Below, piece after piece: positions 8,102 through 16,759 of a stretch of DNA of 64,000 nucleotides. A program made the translations under genes and the position numbers. Source of the stretch: CAYWEM01 sp964457225 (GTDB lineage Bacteria > Acidobacteriota > Aminicenantia > UBA2199). Every line of letters starts with the position of its first letter. Within the stretch, counting starts at the first letter, position 1. The stretch lies in NCBI GenBank assembly GCA_964457225.1, contig CAYWEM010000005.1, positions 167,865-231,864 of the forward strand, read 5' to 3'. The notes beneath the pieces are model-generated. The model worked only from the letters and a program-made list of their open reading frames with translations, was not told the origin of the DNA and made no database searches.

Positions 8102-10285
8102 ATGCCGGCAATTTTTTGGCTGATTCCATTCAGTTCCATTCTGGCACTTGCCTTTGCCTTTTATTTCTTCAAGCAAATGATGGCCCACGATGAGGGCAGC
8201 GATGTAATGAAAAAAATCGCCGCCCATGTCAGAGCCGGTGCCGGCGCTTACCTGCGCCAGCAGTACAAGATAGTTATCATCGTTTTTGCCGTGATTTCGG
8301 TCATATTCGCCGTCATGGCCTACGGCCTCGGTATCCAGAACAAATGGGTGCCCCTGGCTTTCCTGACCGGAGGCACCTTTTCCGGCCTGGCCGGTTTCTT
8401 CGGCATGAAGGCCGCCACCTTTGCCTCGGCCCGGGTGGCCCAGGCCTGTCGGACTTCTCTGAATGCCGGTCTCAGGTTGGCTTTTCGCTCCGGGGCGGTC
8501 ATGGGGCTGGTCGTGGTCGGCCTGGTTCTGCTCGATATCTCGCTCTGGTTCATCGTGCTGAATATCTTTGTTCCTGAGGCTGAAGCCGGTCTTAAACTCA
8601 TCACCATCGCGGCCACCATGCTGACCTTCGGCATGGGCGCTTCCACCCAGGCTCTTTTCGCCAGGGTGGGCGGCGGTATTTACACCAAGGCCGCCGACGT
8701 GGGCGCCGACCTGGTCGGCAAGGTTGAAGCCGGCATTCCCGAGGACGATCCGCGCAATCCGGCCACCATAGCCGATAACGTCGGTGACAACGTCGGTGAC
8801 GTAGCCGGCATGGGGGCCGACCTGTTTGAATCCTTCGCCGGATCCATCCTGGCCACCGCCCTGCTGGGAGCGGCAGCTTTCGGCCTGGACATGCAATTCA
8901 ACGCGGTGATCGCACCGATGCTGATCGCGGCTGTCGGCACCATACTTTCAATCGGCGGCGTCTTCATGGTCAGGACCAGGGAAGGGGCCAGCCAGAAGGA
9001 ACTGCTTAAATCGCTCGGATTTGGAGTCAACGTCAGTGCGGCCCTTATCGTTGTCTTTTCGCTGGGCATTCTCTATATGCTCGGTTTGCCGAATTACTGG
9101 GGCATCTGGGGTTCGATCGTGGTCGGCCTGCTGGCCGGCATCGCCATCGGCCAATCCACCGAGTACTTTACCGCCTCCGCTTATAGGCCTACCCGCAGAA
9201 TCGCTGAATCATCAGCTACCGGACCGGCCACCGTCATTATCAGCGGTATCGGCACCGGAATGTTTTCCGCGGCGGTGCCCCTGGGTATCATCGCCGTGGC
9301 CATCACCCTGGCTTTCGGTTTCGCCAGCGGTTTTGTCTTTGAAGCCGCCAGCCTGAACATGGGACTTTACGGCATAGGCATCGCCGCGGTCGGCATGCTC
9401 TCAACCCTGGGCATCACCCTGGCTACCGACGCCTACGGGCCGATCGCCGACAATGCCGGCGGCAACGCGGAAATGTCGCACCTGGGTGCGGAAGTACGCA
9501 AACGCACTGATGCACTGGACGCCCTGGGCAATACCACTGCGGCGACCGGCAAAGGTTTTGCCATCGGTAGTGCGGCCCTGACCGCCCTGGCCCTGCTGGC
9601 GGCTTATTTTGAAGAGATCAAGATCATGTTCGTCAAGTTTCTTGATCGGCCGGATGAACTGATCAACGGTATTCCGGCCGCCCAGGCACAGTTCATCGAT
9701 TTCATTCATCACTACGACATTCACCTCATGAACCCGCTGGTTATCGTTGGCATCATGGTCGGCGTTTTGTCGGTTTTCCTGTTCAGCGGCATGACCATGA
9801 ACGCCGTCGGCCGGGCCGCCCAAAAAATGGTGGACGAGGTGCGGCGCCAATTCAGGGAAATAGCCGGGATCATGGAAGGCAAGGCTGAGCCTGATTATGC
9901 CCGCTGCGTGGCCATTTCCACCAAGGGCGCCCAGCAGGAGATGATGTTGCCCTCGATCATCGCCCTTTTCATCCCGGTTGTGGTCGGTTTGGTTTTCGGA
10001 GTGGCCGGAGTGACCGGACTGCTGGTCGGAACTATCTCCAGCGGATTCGCCGTGGCCATTTTCATGGCCAATTCCGGCGGAGCCTGGGATAATGCCAAGA
10101 AGTACATCGAAGAAGGCAACCTGGGCGGCAAGGGCTCGGACAACCACAAGGCCGCGGTGGTCGGCGATACAGTGGGTGATCCCTTCAAAGACACCTCCGG
10201 ACCCAGCCTGAACATACTGATCAAACTCATGGTCATGGCCTCGGTGGTAACCGTGGGTGTGGCGGTAAGTTACAGCATTTTTTAA
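8102..10285 (+). CDS. hppA: Membrane-bound ion-pumping pyrophosphatase, K+-dependent type
   Basis: 727 aa polytopic membrane protein (about 16 TM). It hydrolyses pyrophosphate and pumps H+ or Na+ outward. The signature block is present: YTKAADVGADLVGKVE, EDDPRNPATIADNVGDNVGD, and later DAYGPIADNAGGNAEM and the C-terminal DTVGDPFKDTSGPSLN. In the segment GNTTAATGKGFAIGSA the diagnostic position is Ala (A480) with Gly three residues on. In this family that marks the K+-requiring subgroup (Lys in the K+-independent one). H+ versus Na+ pumping cannot be settled by eye. It has its own strong promoter and SD and is followed by purC after 29 bases. Confidence 0.96.
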   Translation: MPAIFWLIPFSSILALAFAFYFFKQMMAHDEGSDVMKKIAAHVRAGAGAYLRQQYKIVIIVFAVISVIFAVMAYGLGIQNKWVPLAFLTGGTFSGLAGFFGMKAATFASARVAQACRTSLNAGLRLAFRSGAVMGLVVVGLVLLDISLWFIVLNIFVPEAEAGLKLITIAATMLTFGMGASTQALFARVGGGIYTKAADVGADLVGKVEAGIPEDDPRNPATIADNVGDNVGDVAGMGADLFESFAGSILATALLGAAAFGLDMQFNAVIAPMLIAAVGTILSIGGVFMVRTREGASQKELLKSLGFGVNVSAALIVVFSLGILYMLGLPNYWGIWGSIVVGLLAGIAIGQSTEYFTASAYRPTRRIAESSATGPATVIISGIGTGMFSAAVPLGIIAVAITLAFGFASGFVFEAASLNMGLYGIGIAAVGMLSTLGITLATDAYGPIADNAGGNAEMSHLGAEVRKRTDALDALGNTTAATGKGFAIGSAALTALALLAAYFEEIKIMFVKFLDRPDELINGIPAAQAQFIDFIHHYDIHLMNPLVIVGIMVGVLSVFLFSGMTMNAVGRAAQKMVDEVRRQFREIAGIMEGKAEPDYARCVAISTKGAQQEMMLPSIIALFIPVVVGLVFGVAGVTGLLVGTISSGFAVAIFMANSGGAWDNAKKYIEEGNLGGKGSDNHKAAVVGDTVGDPFKDTSGPSLNILIKLMVMASVVTVGVAVSYSIF

Positions 10286-10314
10286 CAAGCAACAAACAGT
10301 AAAATGGAGTGAAA

Positions 10315-11193
10315 ATGACCGCCAATAAACCAAGCATTCCCTTGCAGCTTTTCAGGAGAGGCAAGGTTAGGGACGTTTACGAATTCGAGGGACAGCTGCT
10401 CATTGTTTCCAGCGACCGGATTTCCGCTTTTGATTACGTTCTGCCTTCGACTATTCCCGGCAAGGGAATAGTACTGAACCAGCTCTCCCTGTTCTGGTTC
10501 CAAAGGCTGGAAAATGAAATCGCGCATCACCTGGTCGATCCCAGGCCGGAATCAAGACCTGAATTCGAGGCTTTCGCCCCGGCTATCGCCGGCCGCTCCA
10601 TGCTGGTCAAAAAGGTTAAGGCCTTGCCGGTGGAAGCCATCGTCAGGGGCTACCTGGTTGGTTCAGGCTGGCAATCATACCAGCGGGAAGGCCGGGTCTG
10701 CGGTCTGCAATTACCGCCCGGCCTCGATTTCGCCGCCCGTTTTTCCGAGCCGCTTTTCACTCCCACCACCAAGGCCGATCAGGGGCATGACGCCGATATT
10801 TCTTTTTCCGAACTGGAGACAGTAATCGGATCTGAAAAAGCAGTTCATGTGCGTGATCTTTCCCTCAAGATCTATCAAAAGGTTGCCGCTTACTCCGCTG
10901 AAAAAGGTATCATTCTGGCTGATTCCAAGTTCGAATTCGGATTGGATGAAACAGGACGCATAATTCTGATCGATGAAGTCTGCACTCCGGATTCTTCACG
11001 ATTCTGGAAAGCCGCTGATTACAGTCCGGGCATTGAACCTCCGTCTTACGACAAGCAATTCGTTCGCAATTACCTGTTGAATTGCGGCTGGGATCGCAAT
11101 TCTCCGCCGCCGATCCTGCCTGACGAAGTAGTGGAACGAACCGGGGAGCTTTACCGCGAAATCTATCAAATCCTGACCGGCCGTCAGATCTGA
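10315..11193 (+). CDS. purC: Phosphoribosylaminoimidazole-succinocarboxamide synthase
   Basis: SAICAR synthetase of purine biosynthesis; joins aspartate to CAIR with ATP. 292 aa from ATG 10315, which has GGAG 5 bases upstream; an in-frame GTG at 10309 overlaps that SD and is less likely. Motifs: RRGKVRDVYE near the N-terminus, SSDRISAFDYVLPSTIPGKG, EAIVRGYLVGSGW, FTPTTKADQGHD, LADSKFEFG and LIDEVCTPDSSRFW. Length matches the longer, eukaryote-like PurC class. It is not in a purine operon here; cvpA follows with a TGATG overlap. cvpA is found next to pur genes in other bacteria too. Confidence 0.95.
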   Translation: MTANKPSIPLQLFRRGKVRDVYEFEGQLLIVSSDRISAFDYVLPSTIPGKGIVLNQLSLFWFQRLENEIAHHLVDPRPESRPEFEAFAPAIAGRSMLVKKVKALPVEAIVRGYLVGSGWQSYQREGRVCGLQLPPGLDFAARFSEPLFTPTTKADQGHDADISFSELETVIGSEKAVHVRDLSLKIYQKVAAYSAEKGIILADSKFEFGLDETGRIILIDEVCTPDSSRFWKAADYSPGIEPPSYDKQFVRNYLLNCGWDRNSPPPILPDEVVERTGELYREIYQILTGRQI

Positions 11194-11735
11194 TGCATCC
11201 TTATAACATCCTTGATCTGGCCTTTTTAATTGTCATTCTGGTTTCAGTCCTGCTCGGCTTCATGAAGGGGCTGGTGCGGCAATTGCTGGCGCTTTTTTTC
11301 CTGGCCCTGGGGCTGGTACTGGCTTTTATTTTCTATCCTGACCTGGCCGCTGTTTTTTTACGCCGCCTGCGGGACCCGCTGGCCAGTGATTTCGCCGCTT
11401 TCCTGTTGATCCTTTTAAGTACTATCCTGGCCGGTACCCTGTTGACCCTGCTGGCCAAAAAGGTGATCGTCATCGGGCCGCTGAAAATCATTGACCGGCT
11501 GACCGGGGCCGGCTTCGGCCTGATTCGTGGAATTATCCTTTCCTTCGTGTTGATCGCCATGATGCATTCGTTCCAGATCAAGCTGGAAATCCTGCATCAA
11601 TCAAGGCTGAAACCGGTTATCAGCGACCTGATGCGGCAGGCGGTTCGATTGCTGCCCGAAGATGTACGCACCAGGGTGGAGCCCTGGATGGAATATGCCG
11701 AAGAAAAAGACGGATCCGCTGGTCGCTCAATTTGA
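11193..11735 (+). CDS. cvpA: CvpA family membrane protein
   Basis: 180 aa with four predicted TM segments in the first ~130 residues. It shows the CvpA pattern: an N-terminal NILDLAFLIVILVSVLLGF helix, G-F-x-K-G-x-x-R-Q motif, and DRLTGAGFGLIRGIIL before the last TM. CvpA was named for colicin V export; related proteins act in envelope homeostasis, and the exact role is not known here. Start shares a base with the purC stop. The Fis-type HTH gene begins 40 bases before its end in another frame. Confidence 0.85.
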   Translation: MHPYNILDLAFLIVILVSVLLGFMKGLVRQLLALFFLALGLVLAFIFYPDLAAVFLRRLRDPLASDFAAFLLILLSTILAGTLLTLLAKKVIVIGPLKIIDRLTGAGFGLIRGIILSFVLIAMMHSFQIKLEILHQSRLKPVISDLMRQAVRLLPEDVRTRVEPWMEYAEEKDGSAGRSI

Positions 11736-11964
11736 GTCCCTGACCATAAAAAAGCAGATGAAAATTCTGGCCGCCAAGGCCTCCTCGTCCAAGCTGTTTT
11801 ACCGGGAAATAATGGAAGAATTTGAAAAAACATTGCTGGCGGCCTTCCTGGAAAAACACAATCACAATGCTCTGCAGATGTCCCTGCAGGTCAAACTGCA
11901 TCGCAACACCATCGCCCAGAAAATGAAAAAATTCAAGATAAAAGAGAAAAAGGAGAAGAATTGA
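11695..11964 (+). CDS. Small Fis-type helix-turn-helix protein
   Basis: 89 aa, very basic (ends KKFKIKEKKEKN). The C-terminal half, LLAAFLEKHNHNALQMSLQV and on through LHRNTIAQKMKKF, is a Fis/NtrC-type HTH: a helix, turn and recognition helix with the L.R.T...K.K pattern. No sensor or ATPase domain is attached. Start chosen at ATG 11695 (MPKKKTDPL); the frame is open 11 codons upstream but that part lies inside cvpA without better support. It overlaps cvpA by 41 bases and the following methyltransferase by 4, so the three are probably co-translated. A nucleoid or local regulator is inferred. Confidence 0.65.
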   Translation: MPKKKTDPLVAQFESLTIKKQMKILAAKASSSKLFYREIMEEFEKTLLAAFLEKHNHNALQMSLQVKLHRNTIAQKMKKFKIKEKKEKN

Positions 11965-12872
11965 AGGCTGCCGGCGGGAGTACATTGCTGAAAAACAGGA
12001 AGGATTGCCCCCTGTGCGGCTCTGCTGATCTTTTCCAGTTTCGGGCCGGTAATGTGGATCCAACATCTCTGACTCCGGATGATTTCCGGATAACCGACAG
12101 CCGCTATGGACTGCTCTGGCCTTTTCGGCGCTGTCGCGCATGTTCCTTCGTTTTCGCCGATCCGGTGGTGCCGGCGGAAAAACTCAAGCAGTTTTACGCT
12201 GATTTGCAGGATAGTGATTACGGCAGGGAGGAGCAGGGGAGGTCAAGGATTTTTAAACGGATACTGCGCCGCCTGAAAAAGATACTCCAGGTGCAGGGAA
12301 GTTTGCTCGATATCGGAGCGGCCAACGGCCTGTTCATGCACCTGGCCGCCGGAGCCGGTTTCCAGGTGACCGGCATTGAACCTTCGACGGCGCTGGCGGC
12401 TGAAGGACGTGAACGCTACGGGTTGGAAATCCTGCCCCTGGCCCTGCAGGATTTTCAGACTGAAGTTGAGTTCCAGGTCATCACCCTGCTGGACATCCTG
12501 GAACACCTTGAAGACCCCGGCCGGGTGGTCGCCCGGGTCAACCGGCTGTTGGCCCCGGGAGGTCTGCTGGTCATAGTTACTCCGGACATAAACAGCCTGG
12601 CTGCCAGGATTATGGGCCGCCGCTGGTGGCACAACCGTATAGCTCATGTCAATTTTTTCTGCCTCCGCTCTTTGGAACGCCTGCTGACCGACCGGGGCTT
12701 TGAGATTCTGTCCCGGAAGCGCTATGCCTGGCATTTTTCCCCCTTTTATATCTTGACCAGGCTCATGCCCGGGCTGGGCGGCTCCCGGTTATTGCGGCGC
12801 CTGCTGGGCTCTTTTACCCTGCCCCTGCAACTGTTCGATTCCTGGGAAGTTTACGCCAGAAAAAAGACTTGA
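11961..12872 (+). CDS. Zinc-ribbon class I SAM methyltransferase
   Basis: 303 aa. An N-terminal Cys cluster (CPLCGS, then CRACSF) forms a putative zinc ribbon. A Rossmann methyltransferase of the Methyltransf_23 type follows, with LLDIGAANGLFMHLAAGAG (SAM loop), TGIEPS, and DILEHLEDPGRV. A C-terminal part with HVNFFCLRSLERLL is typical of enzymes that methylate sugars or small lipid/polyketide-like substrates, often near glycosyltransferases. The substrate is unknown. The start codon is TTG at 11961, supported by AGGAG five bases upstream and by the TTGA overlap with the previous stop. Confidence 0.8.
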   Translation: MKAAGGSTLLKNRKDCPLCGSADLFQFRAGNVDPTSLTPDDFRITDSRYGLLWPFRRCRACSFVFADPVVPAEKLKQFYADLQDSDYGREEQGRSRIFKRILRRLKKILQVQGSLLDIGAANGLFMHLAAGAGFQVTGIEPSTALAAEGRERYGLEILPLALQDFQTEVEFQVITLLDILEHLEDPGRVVARVNRLLAPGGLLVIVTPDINSLAARIMGRRWWHNRIAHVNFFCLRSLERLLTDRGFEILSRKRYAWHFSPFYILTRLMPGLGGSRLLRRLLGSFTLPLQLFDSWEVYARKKT

Positions 12873-12888
12873 TTCTGCTGACGCCGGC

Positions 12889-12917
12889 TTGAACGGAAAA
12901 GGCATTTGTCTTATAAT
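12889..12917 (+). promoter_or_regulatory. Upstream sigma-70-like promoter for gdhA
   Basis: TTGAAC (12889-12894), 17-base spacer, TATAAT (12912-12917). About 150 bases upstream of the gdhA start. Confidence 0.6.
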
Positions 12918-13002
12918 CTCAACATGCAAATCAAGGCCTTCGCAATGCTTTCCGGCGGCGTGATGCTTAAAAAAACCTTTTTAAAATGGGCTGAAAGCTC
13001 GA

Positions 13003-13031
13003 TTGAAAAGATATTTCGTTTATGATAAAAT
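13003..13031 (+). promoter_or_regulatory. Proximal sigma-70-like promoter for gdhA
   Basis: TTGAAA (13003-13008), 17-base spacer, TAAAAT (13026-13031). About 41 bases upstream of the gdhA start, which has AGGAGG. Two promoters in tandem would allow separate control of the gene. The 200-base gap 12873-13072 holds nothing else I recognise. Confidence 0.6.
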
Positions 13032-13072
13032 TATTTTTATAGGACAGGTATCAAAAAAATCAGGAGGATTAC

Positions 13073-14359
13073 ATGGCTGATAAATCTTTCAACGCCTTCA
13101 AAATGGCGCAACAGCAGTTCGACGAGATCGCTGACAAACTCGATCTTGACGATGGCACCAAGTCCCTGCTGCGTACCCCGATGCGTGAATACCACTTCAC
13201 CATTCCGGTACGCATGGACGACAACAGCGTCCAGGTTTTCCAGGGCTTCCGCGTGCAGCACAACGACGCCCGCGGCCCGGCCAAGGGCGGAATCCGTTTC
13301 CATCCCCAGGAAACCGCCGACACGGTCAAGGCCCTGGCAACCTGGATGACCTGGAAGTGTGCCGTGGTCAACATTCCCCTGGGCGGCGGCAAAGGCGGGA
13401 TTGTCTGTGATCCGCACAACCTGTCGCCCCGCGAACAGGAACAGCTCTGCCGCGGCTGGGTACGCCAGGTCTTCAGAAATGTGGGCCCCCTGCAGGATGT
13501 TCCGGCTCCGGACGTGATGAGTAATGCCCAGCACATGCTCTGGATGCTCGATGAGTACGAGACCATCATCGGGGAAAAAGCCCCTGGTTTCATCACCGGC
13601 AAGCCGATCGGTATGGGCGGCTCGCTCGGCCGTACCGAGGCCACCGGTTTCGGTACGATTTACACCCTGCGCGAAGCCATGAAGAATCTGGGCGTTGACA
13701 TCAAGCAGACCCAGGCCGCGGTCCAGGGGTTCGGCAACGTCGCCCAGTACGCCATCAAGCTCTACCACCAGTACGGCGGACGTACCATCTGCGTCTCCTG
13801 CTGGGACCAGGGTGACCAGACTTCCTATACTTTCCGCAAAAAAGACGGTATCGATCTCGATCAGTTGTTGAGTATCACCAACCGTTACGGCGGGATCGAC
13901 AAGAAAAAGGCCCAGGAACTCGGCTACGAAGTACTGCCCGGTGAAGCCTGGATTGAACAGGACGTAGACGTTCTTATCCCGGCCGCCCTTGAAAACCAGG
14001 TCAACGCCGAAACTGTCAAAAAGATCTCTCCCCGGGTCAAGTTCATCGCTGAAGGCGCCAACGGGCCGACCACGCCCGAAGCGGATGCCGTGCTCAAGGC
14101 CAAAAACGTTTTCGTCATTCCCGATTTCCTGGCCAATGCCGGCGGCGTCACCTGCAGTTACTTCGAGCAGGTCCAGTGCAACATGAACTACTTCTGGACC
14201 AAGGACGAAGTGCTCAGCAAGCTTGATACCATCATGACCAGTGCTTTTCACAGCGTATACGAACTGGCCAAGAAGAAAAACATCTACATGCGGGATGCAG
14301 CTTACCACATAGCCATTTCCCGGGTGGCTGAAGCCTGTAAACTGCGCGGCTGGATTTAA
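13073..14359 (+). CDS. gdhA: Glutamate dehydrogenase (Glu/Leu/Phe/Val family)
   Basis: 428 aa hexameric-type GDH interconverting glutamate and 2-oxoglutarate plus ammonia. Catalytic residues fall at a constant offset from the Clostridium symbiosum enzyme: K71 (AKGGIRFHP), K95 (TWKCAVV), K107 (GGGKGGI) and D147 (PAPDVMS). The NAD(P) Rossmann motif is VQGFGNVAQYA. The 420-residue class is usually NAD-linked and catabolic, or dual, in anaerobes; cofactor choice is an inference. A strong AGGAGG precedes ATG. It is followed after 41 bases by the ATP-grasp protein; the junction can fold into alternative hairpins. Confidence 0.95.
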   Translation: MADKSFNAFKMAQQQFDEIADKLDLDDGTKSLLRTPMREYHFTIPVRMDDNSVQVFQGFRVQHNDARGPAKGGIRFHPQETADTVKALATWMTWKCAVVNIPLGGGKGGIVCDPHNLSPREQEQLCRGWVRQVFRNVGPLQDVPAPDVMSNAQHMLWMLDEYETIIGEKAPGFITGKPIGMGGSLGRTEATGFGTIYTLREAMKNLGVDIKQTQAAVQGFGNVAQYAIKLYHQYGGRTICVSCWDQGDQTSYTFRKKDGIDLDQLLSITNRYGGIDKKKAQELGYEVLPGEAWIEQDVDVLIPAALENQVNAETVKKISPRVKFIAEGANGPTTPEADAVLKAKNVFVIPDFLANAGGVTCSYFEQVQCNMNYFWTKDEVLSKLDTIMTSAFHSVYELAKKKNIYMRDAAYHIAISRVAEACKLRGWI

Positions 14360-14438
14360 GGCGGTTGAGTTTTTTGGTTCACCGCCGCCGGAGGAGATAA
14401 ATGGCTGTCCGGAAAAAATCTGCAAAGGCGGCGGTGAA
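14360..14438 (+). promoter_or_regulatory. Alternative hairpins over the gdhA/14401 junction that can hide the ribosome-binding site
   Basis: Directly after the gdhA stop, GGCGGT (14360-14365) can pair with ACCGCC (14381-14386). The segment TTCACCGCCGCC (14378-14389) is also a perfect 12-base complement of GGCGGCGGTGAA (14427-14438) inside the next gene. The second pairing places GGAGGAG (14390-14396) and the ATG (14401) in the loop. The two pairings share 14381-14386 and exclude each other. Sequence is seen; a regulatory role is inference. Confidence 0.4.
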
Positions 14439-16749
14439 CACCGCTTCAAGAGTCTACAAACCCGAGTGGCGGGTCATCGTGGACATGCTGGCCCAGGTGG
14501 ACGTGGTGCTGCTGCACCGCATCACCAAGCGCATGATCTATTTCCTGTTTCAACAGAACGTCAAGGAAATAGCCGACCTGATGAAGGAGCTGGAAAGCCC
14601 GCTTGACGGCAACGATTATTCAAGCAAGCTTTACGACAACGCCCCGAACCCGAAAAAAGCTGTTACTTCAATGAAATCCTTTGTTGAAAAGGTTTTCAAG
14701 GTTGCCGGCGACACCATCATCGACGAGGAAATCACCGCCCAGATCCACAAGTGGCTGGCCCGGGAGCGCAGCCAGTTCCTGATCATCGCCGCGGAAAACA
14801 GCAATATTTCCCTGGTTGACATCACCGACTCGGTAAATCGTTTCGTCAACATTCCCAAAAGTGAAATATTCATGTCCGAGGACGAACTGATAAACATCAG
14901 GGCCAACCTGATCCGGCGATTTCTTTCCAATGACCTGACTTATCTCAAAATCGCCAAGCAGTACATCAGGGTGGTGGATTTTCACCGCTTGCTGCAGAGC
15001 ATAGTCGGTTGCGCCCAGGGGACCGGCAAGCTGGGCGGCAAGAGTTCGGGAATCATTCTCGGTTACAACGTCATCGAAAAGCTCAGGCAACAGATTCCGG
15101 AGCTGGCCAATGTAGTGGTGCCGCGCAGTTGGTACATCACTTCGGACGCCATCATGGACTTCATTCATTACAATGCCCTGGAGGAAGTCACCAGCCTGAA
15201 GTACATGCACCCTGAAGAAATCAGGGCGGGGTATCCTTACTTACTGCAGTTGTTCAAGCATTCCTTTTTTACCGCGGAAATCATTTTTCAACTGCGTAGC
15301 GTGCTGGATGAAGTCGGTGAGAAACCGATCATAGTCCGTTCTTCGAGCCTGCTTGAAGACAGCTTTGGATCAGCTTTTTCGGGAAAATACAAGAGTCTTT
15401 TCCTGGCCAATCGCGGCAGTCGCGAAGAACGCCTGACCGCCCTGCTCGATGCCATAGCCGAAATATACGCCTCGGTTTTCAGCCCCGAGCCGATCGCCTA
15501 CCGGCGTGAACGCGGCCTGCTGGATTTCAACGAGGAGATGGGCATTCTCATTCAGGAAGTAGTGGGACACCAGGTCGGCAAGTATTTTCTGCCCCTGTTT
15601 TCCGGGGTCGCCTTCAGCAACAACGAATTTCGCTGGTCGCCCCGCATTGAAAAAAAGGACGGCGTCATCCGCATGGTCATGGGACTCGGTACCAGGGCGG
15701 TGGACCGCGTCGGCGATGATTACCCTTTTCTCTGCTCCCCCGGCAAACCGGGCCTGCGGGTTAACATAAACGAAGAAGACATCATGCGATATTCGCAGAA
15801 CAAGATCGATGTTCTGAATCTCGAAAGCAATCAGTTTGAAACGATCGAAGCCCGAGAATTTCTCCGCGAGTACGGTAATTCCATCGAAGGACTGGAGAGA
15901 ATAGTTTCGATCAACAGTGATCATACCCTGAATGTGCCCATGGGCGCCTTCCTGATTGCCGGAGATGCCGATATAGTTATCACTTTCCAGGGCCTGGTGC
16001 AGAATACCTCCTTTCTGAAAAAAATGAAAACCCTGTTGAAAGTACTGGAAGAAGCTTTCGCCTCACCGGTGGACGTTGAATTCGCGGTTGACGGCGACAA
16101 GCTGTATTTCCTGCAGTGCCGGCCGCAGAGTTCCAGTGATTTGCTGGAAAGAGGCAGTATTCCCGAAAGCGTGCCTGATGACAGGATCGTTTTCACGGCC
16201 GACCGCTACGTGACTCCGGGAGTGTTGAAGAACGTTGAATACATAGTTTACGTTGATGCTGAAGCTTACGATCAGCTGGCCCAACTTGAGGATATGAAAA
16301 AAGTGGCCCAGGCGGTTTCCCGGCTGAACCAGCTGCTGCCCAGAAAACGCTTCATCCTGGTCGGCCCCGGACGCTGGGGCAGCCGGGGTGATATCAAGCT
16401 CGGCGTTCCGATCACCTACATCGACATCAACAATACGGCCATGCTGATCGAAGTAGCCTTGAAAAAAGACGGCTATGTGCCGGAAGTATCGTTCGGAACA
16501 CATTTCTTCCAGGACCTGGTGGAATCAAGAATCCAGTACCTCCCGCTCTATCCTGATGAAAAAAACAACGTTTTCAACCGCGCCGTTTTCAATGAATCCA
16601 CTAATCAGCTGGCGGTGCTGGCGCCCGATTTCGCTTCCCTGCAGGAAGTGGTCAAAGTAATCCGGATAGCAGATATTTTTCCCGGTGAAACACTGACCGT
16701 AATCATGGATGACGAAGCCGACCAGGCCATGGCTTTCATCGAAAGCTGA
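14401..16749 (+). CDS. PEP synthase/PPDK N-terminal-like ATP-grasp protein lacking the phosphohistidine domain
   Basis: 782 aa. The central part resembles the nucleotide-binding (ATP-grasp) half of PEP synthase and pyruvate phosphate dikinase: GTGKLGGKSSGIILG (about 206-220), VPRSWYITSDA, PIIVRSSSLLEDSFGSAFSG (about 310-330), GVAFSNN and LYFLQCRPQ (about 568-576). The usual G-G-x-x-S/T-H swivelling phosphohistidine domain and the PEP-binding barrel are both absent. In their place are ~200 N-terminal helical residues and a ~130-residue C-terminal domain containing FILVGPGRWGSRGDIKLGVP. PEP synthesis is therefore unlikely; a phosphotransfer or regulatory role is possible, function unknown. Probably co-transcribed with gdhA. 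Confidence 0.75.
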   Translation: MAVRKKSAKAAVNTASRVYKPEWRVIVDMLAQVDVVLLHRITKRMIYFLFQQNVKEIADLMKELESPLDGNDYSSKLYDNAPNPKKAVTSMKSFVEKVFKVAGDTIIDEEITAQIHKWLARERSQFLIIAAENSNISLVDITDSVNRFVNIPKSEIFMSEDELINIRANLIRRFLSNDLTYLKIAKQYIRVVDFHRLLQSIVGCAQGTGKLGGKSSGIILGYNVIEKLRQQIPELANVVVPRSWYITSDAIMDFIHYNALEEVTSLKYMHPEEIRAGYPYLLQLFKHSFFTAEIIFQLRSVLDEVGEKPIIVRSSSLLEDSFGSAFSGKYKSLFLANRGSREERLTALLDAIAEIYASVFSPEPIAYRRERGLLDFNEEMGILIQEVVGHQVGKYFLPLFSGVAFSNNEFRWSPRIEKKDGVIRMVMGLGTRAVDRVGDDYPFLCSPGKPGLRVNINEEDIMRYSQNKIDVLNLESNQFETIEAREFLREYGNSIEGLERIVSINSDHTLNVPMGAFLIAGDADIVITFQGLVQNTSFLKKMKTLLKVLEEAFASPVDVEFAVDGDKLYFLQCRPQSSSDLLERGSIPESVPDDRIVFTADRYVTPGVLKNVEYIVYVDAEAYDQLAQLEDMKKVAQAVSRLNQLLPRKRFILVGPGRWGSRGDIKLGVPITYIDINNTAMLIEVALKKDGYVPEVSFGTHFFQDLVESRIQYLPLYPDEKNNVFNRAVFNESTNQLAVLAPDFASLQEVVKVIRIADIFPGETLTVIMDDEADQAMAFIES

Positions 16750-16759
16750 AAAACCTTTT

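Noticed and set aside
9401..10333. 310-codon minus-strand frame opposite hppA
   Set aside because: His/Gln/Gly-rich translation without any domain; hppA on the plus strand is unambiguous.
13037..14449. 470-codon minus-strand frame opposite gdhA
   Set aside because: Entirely antisense to a gene with all catalytic residues; probably open only because of codon bias.
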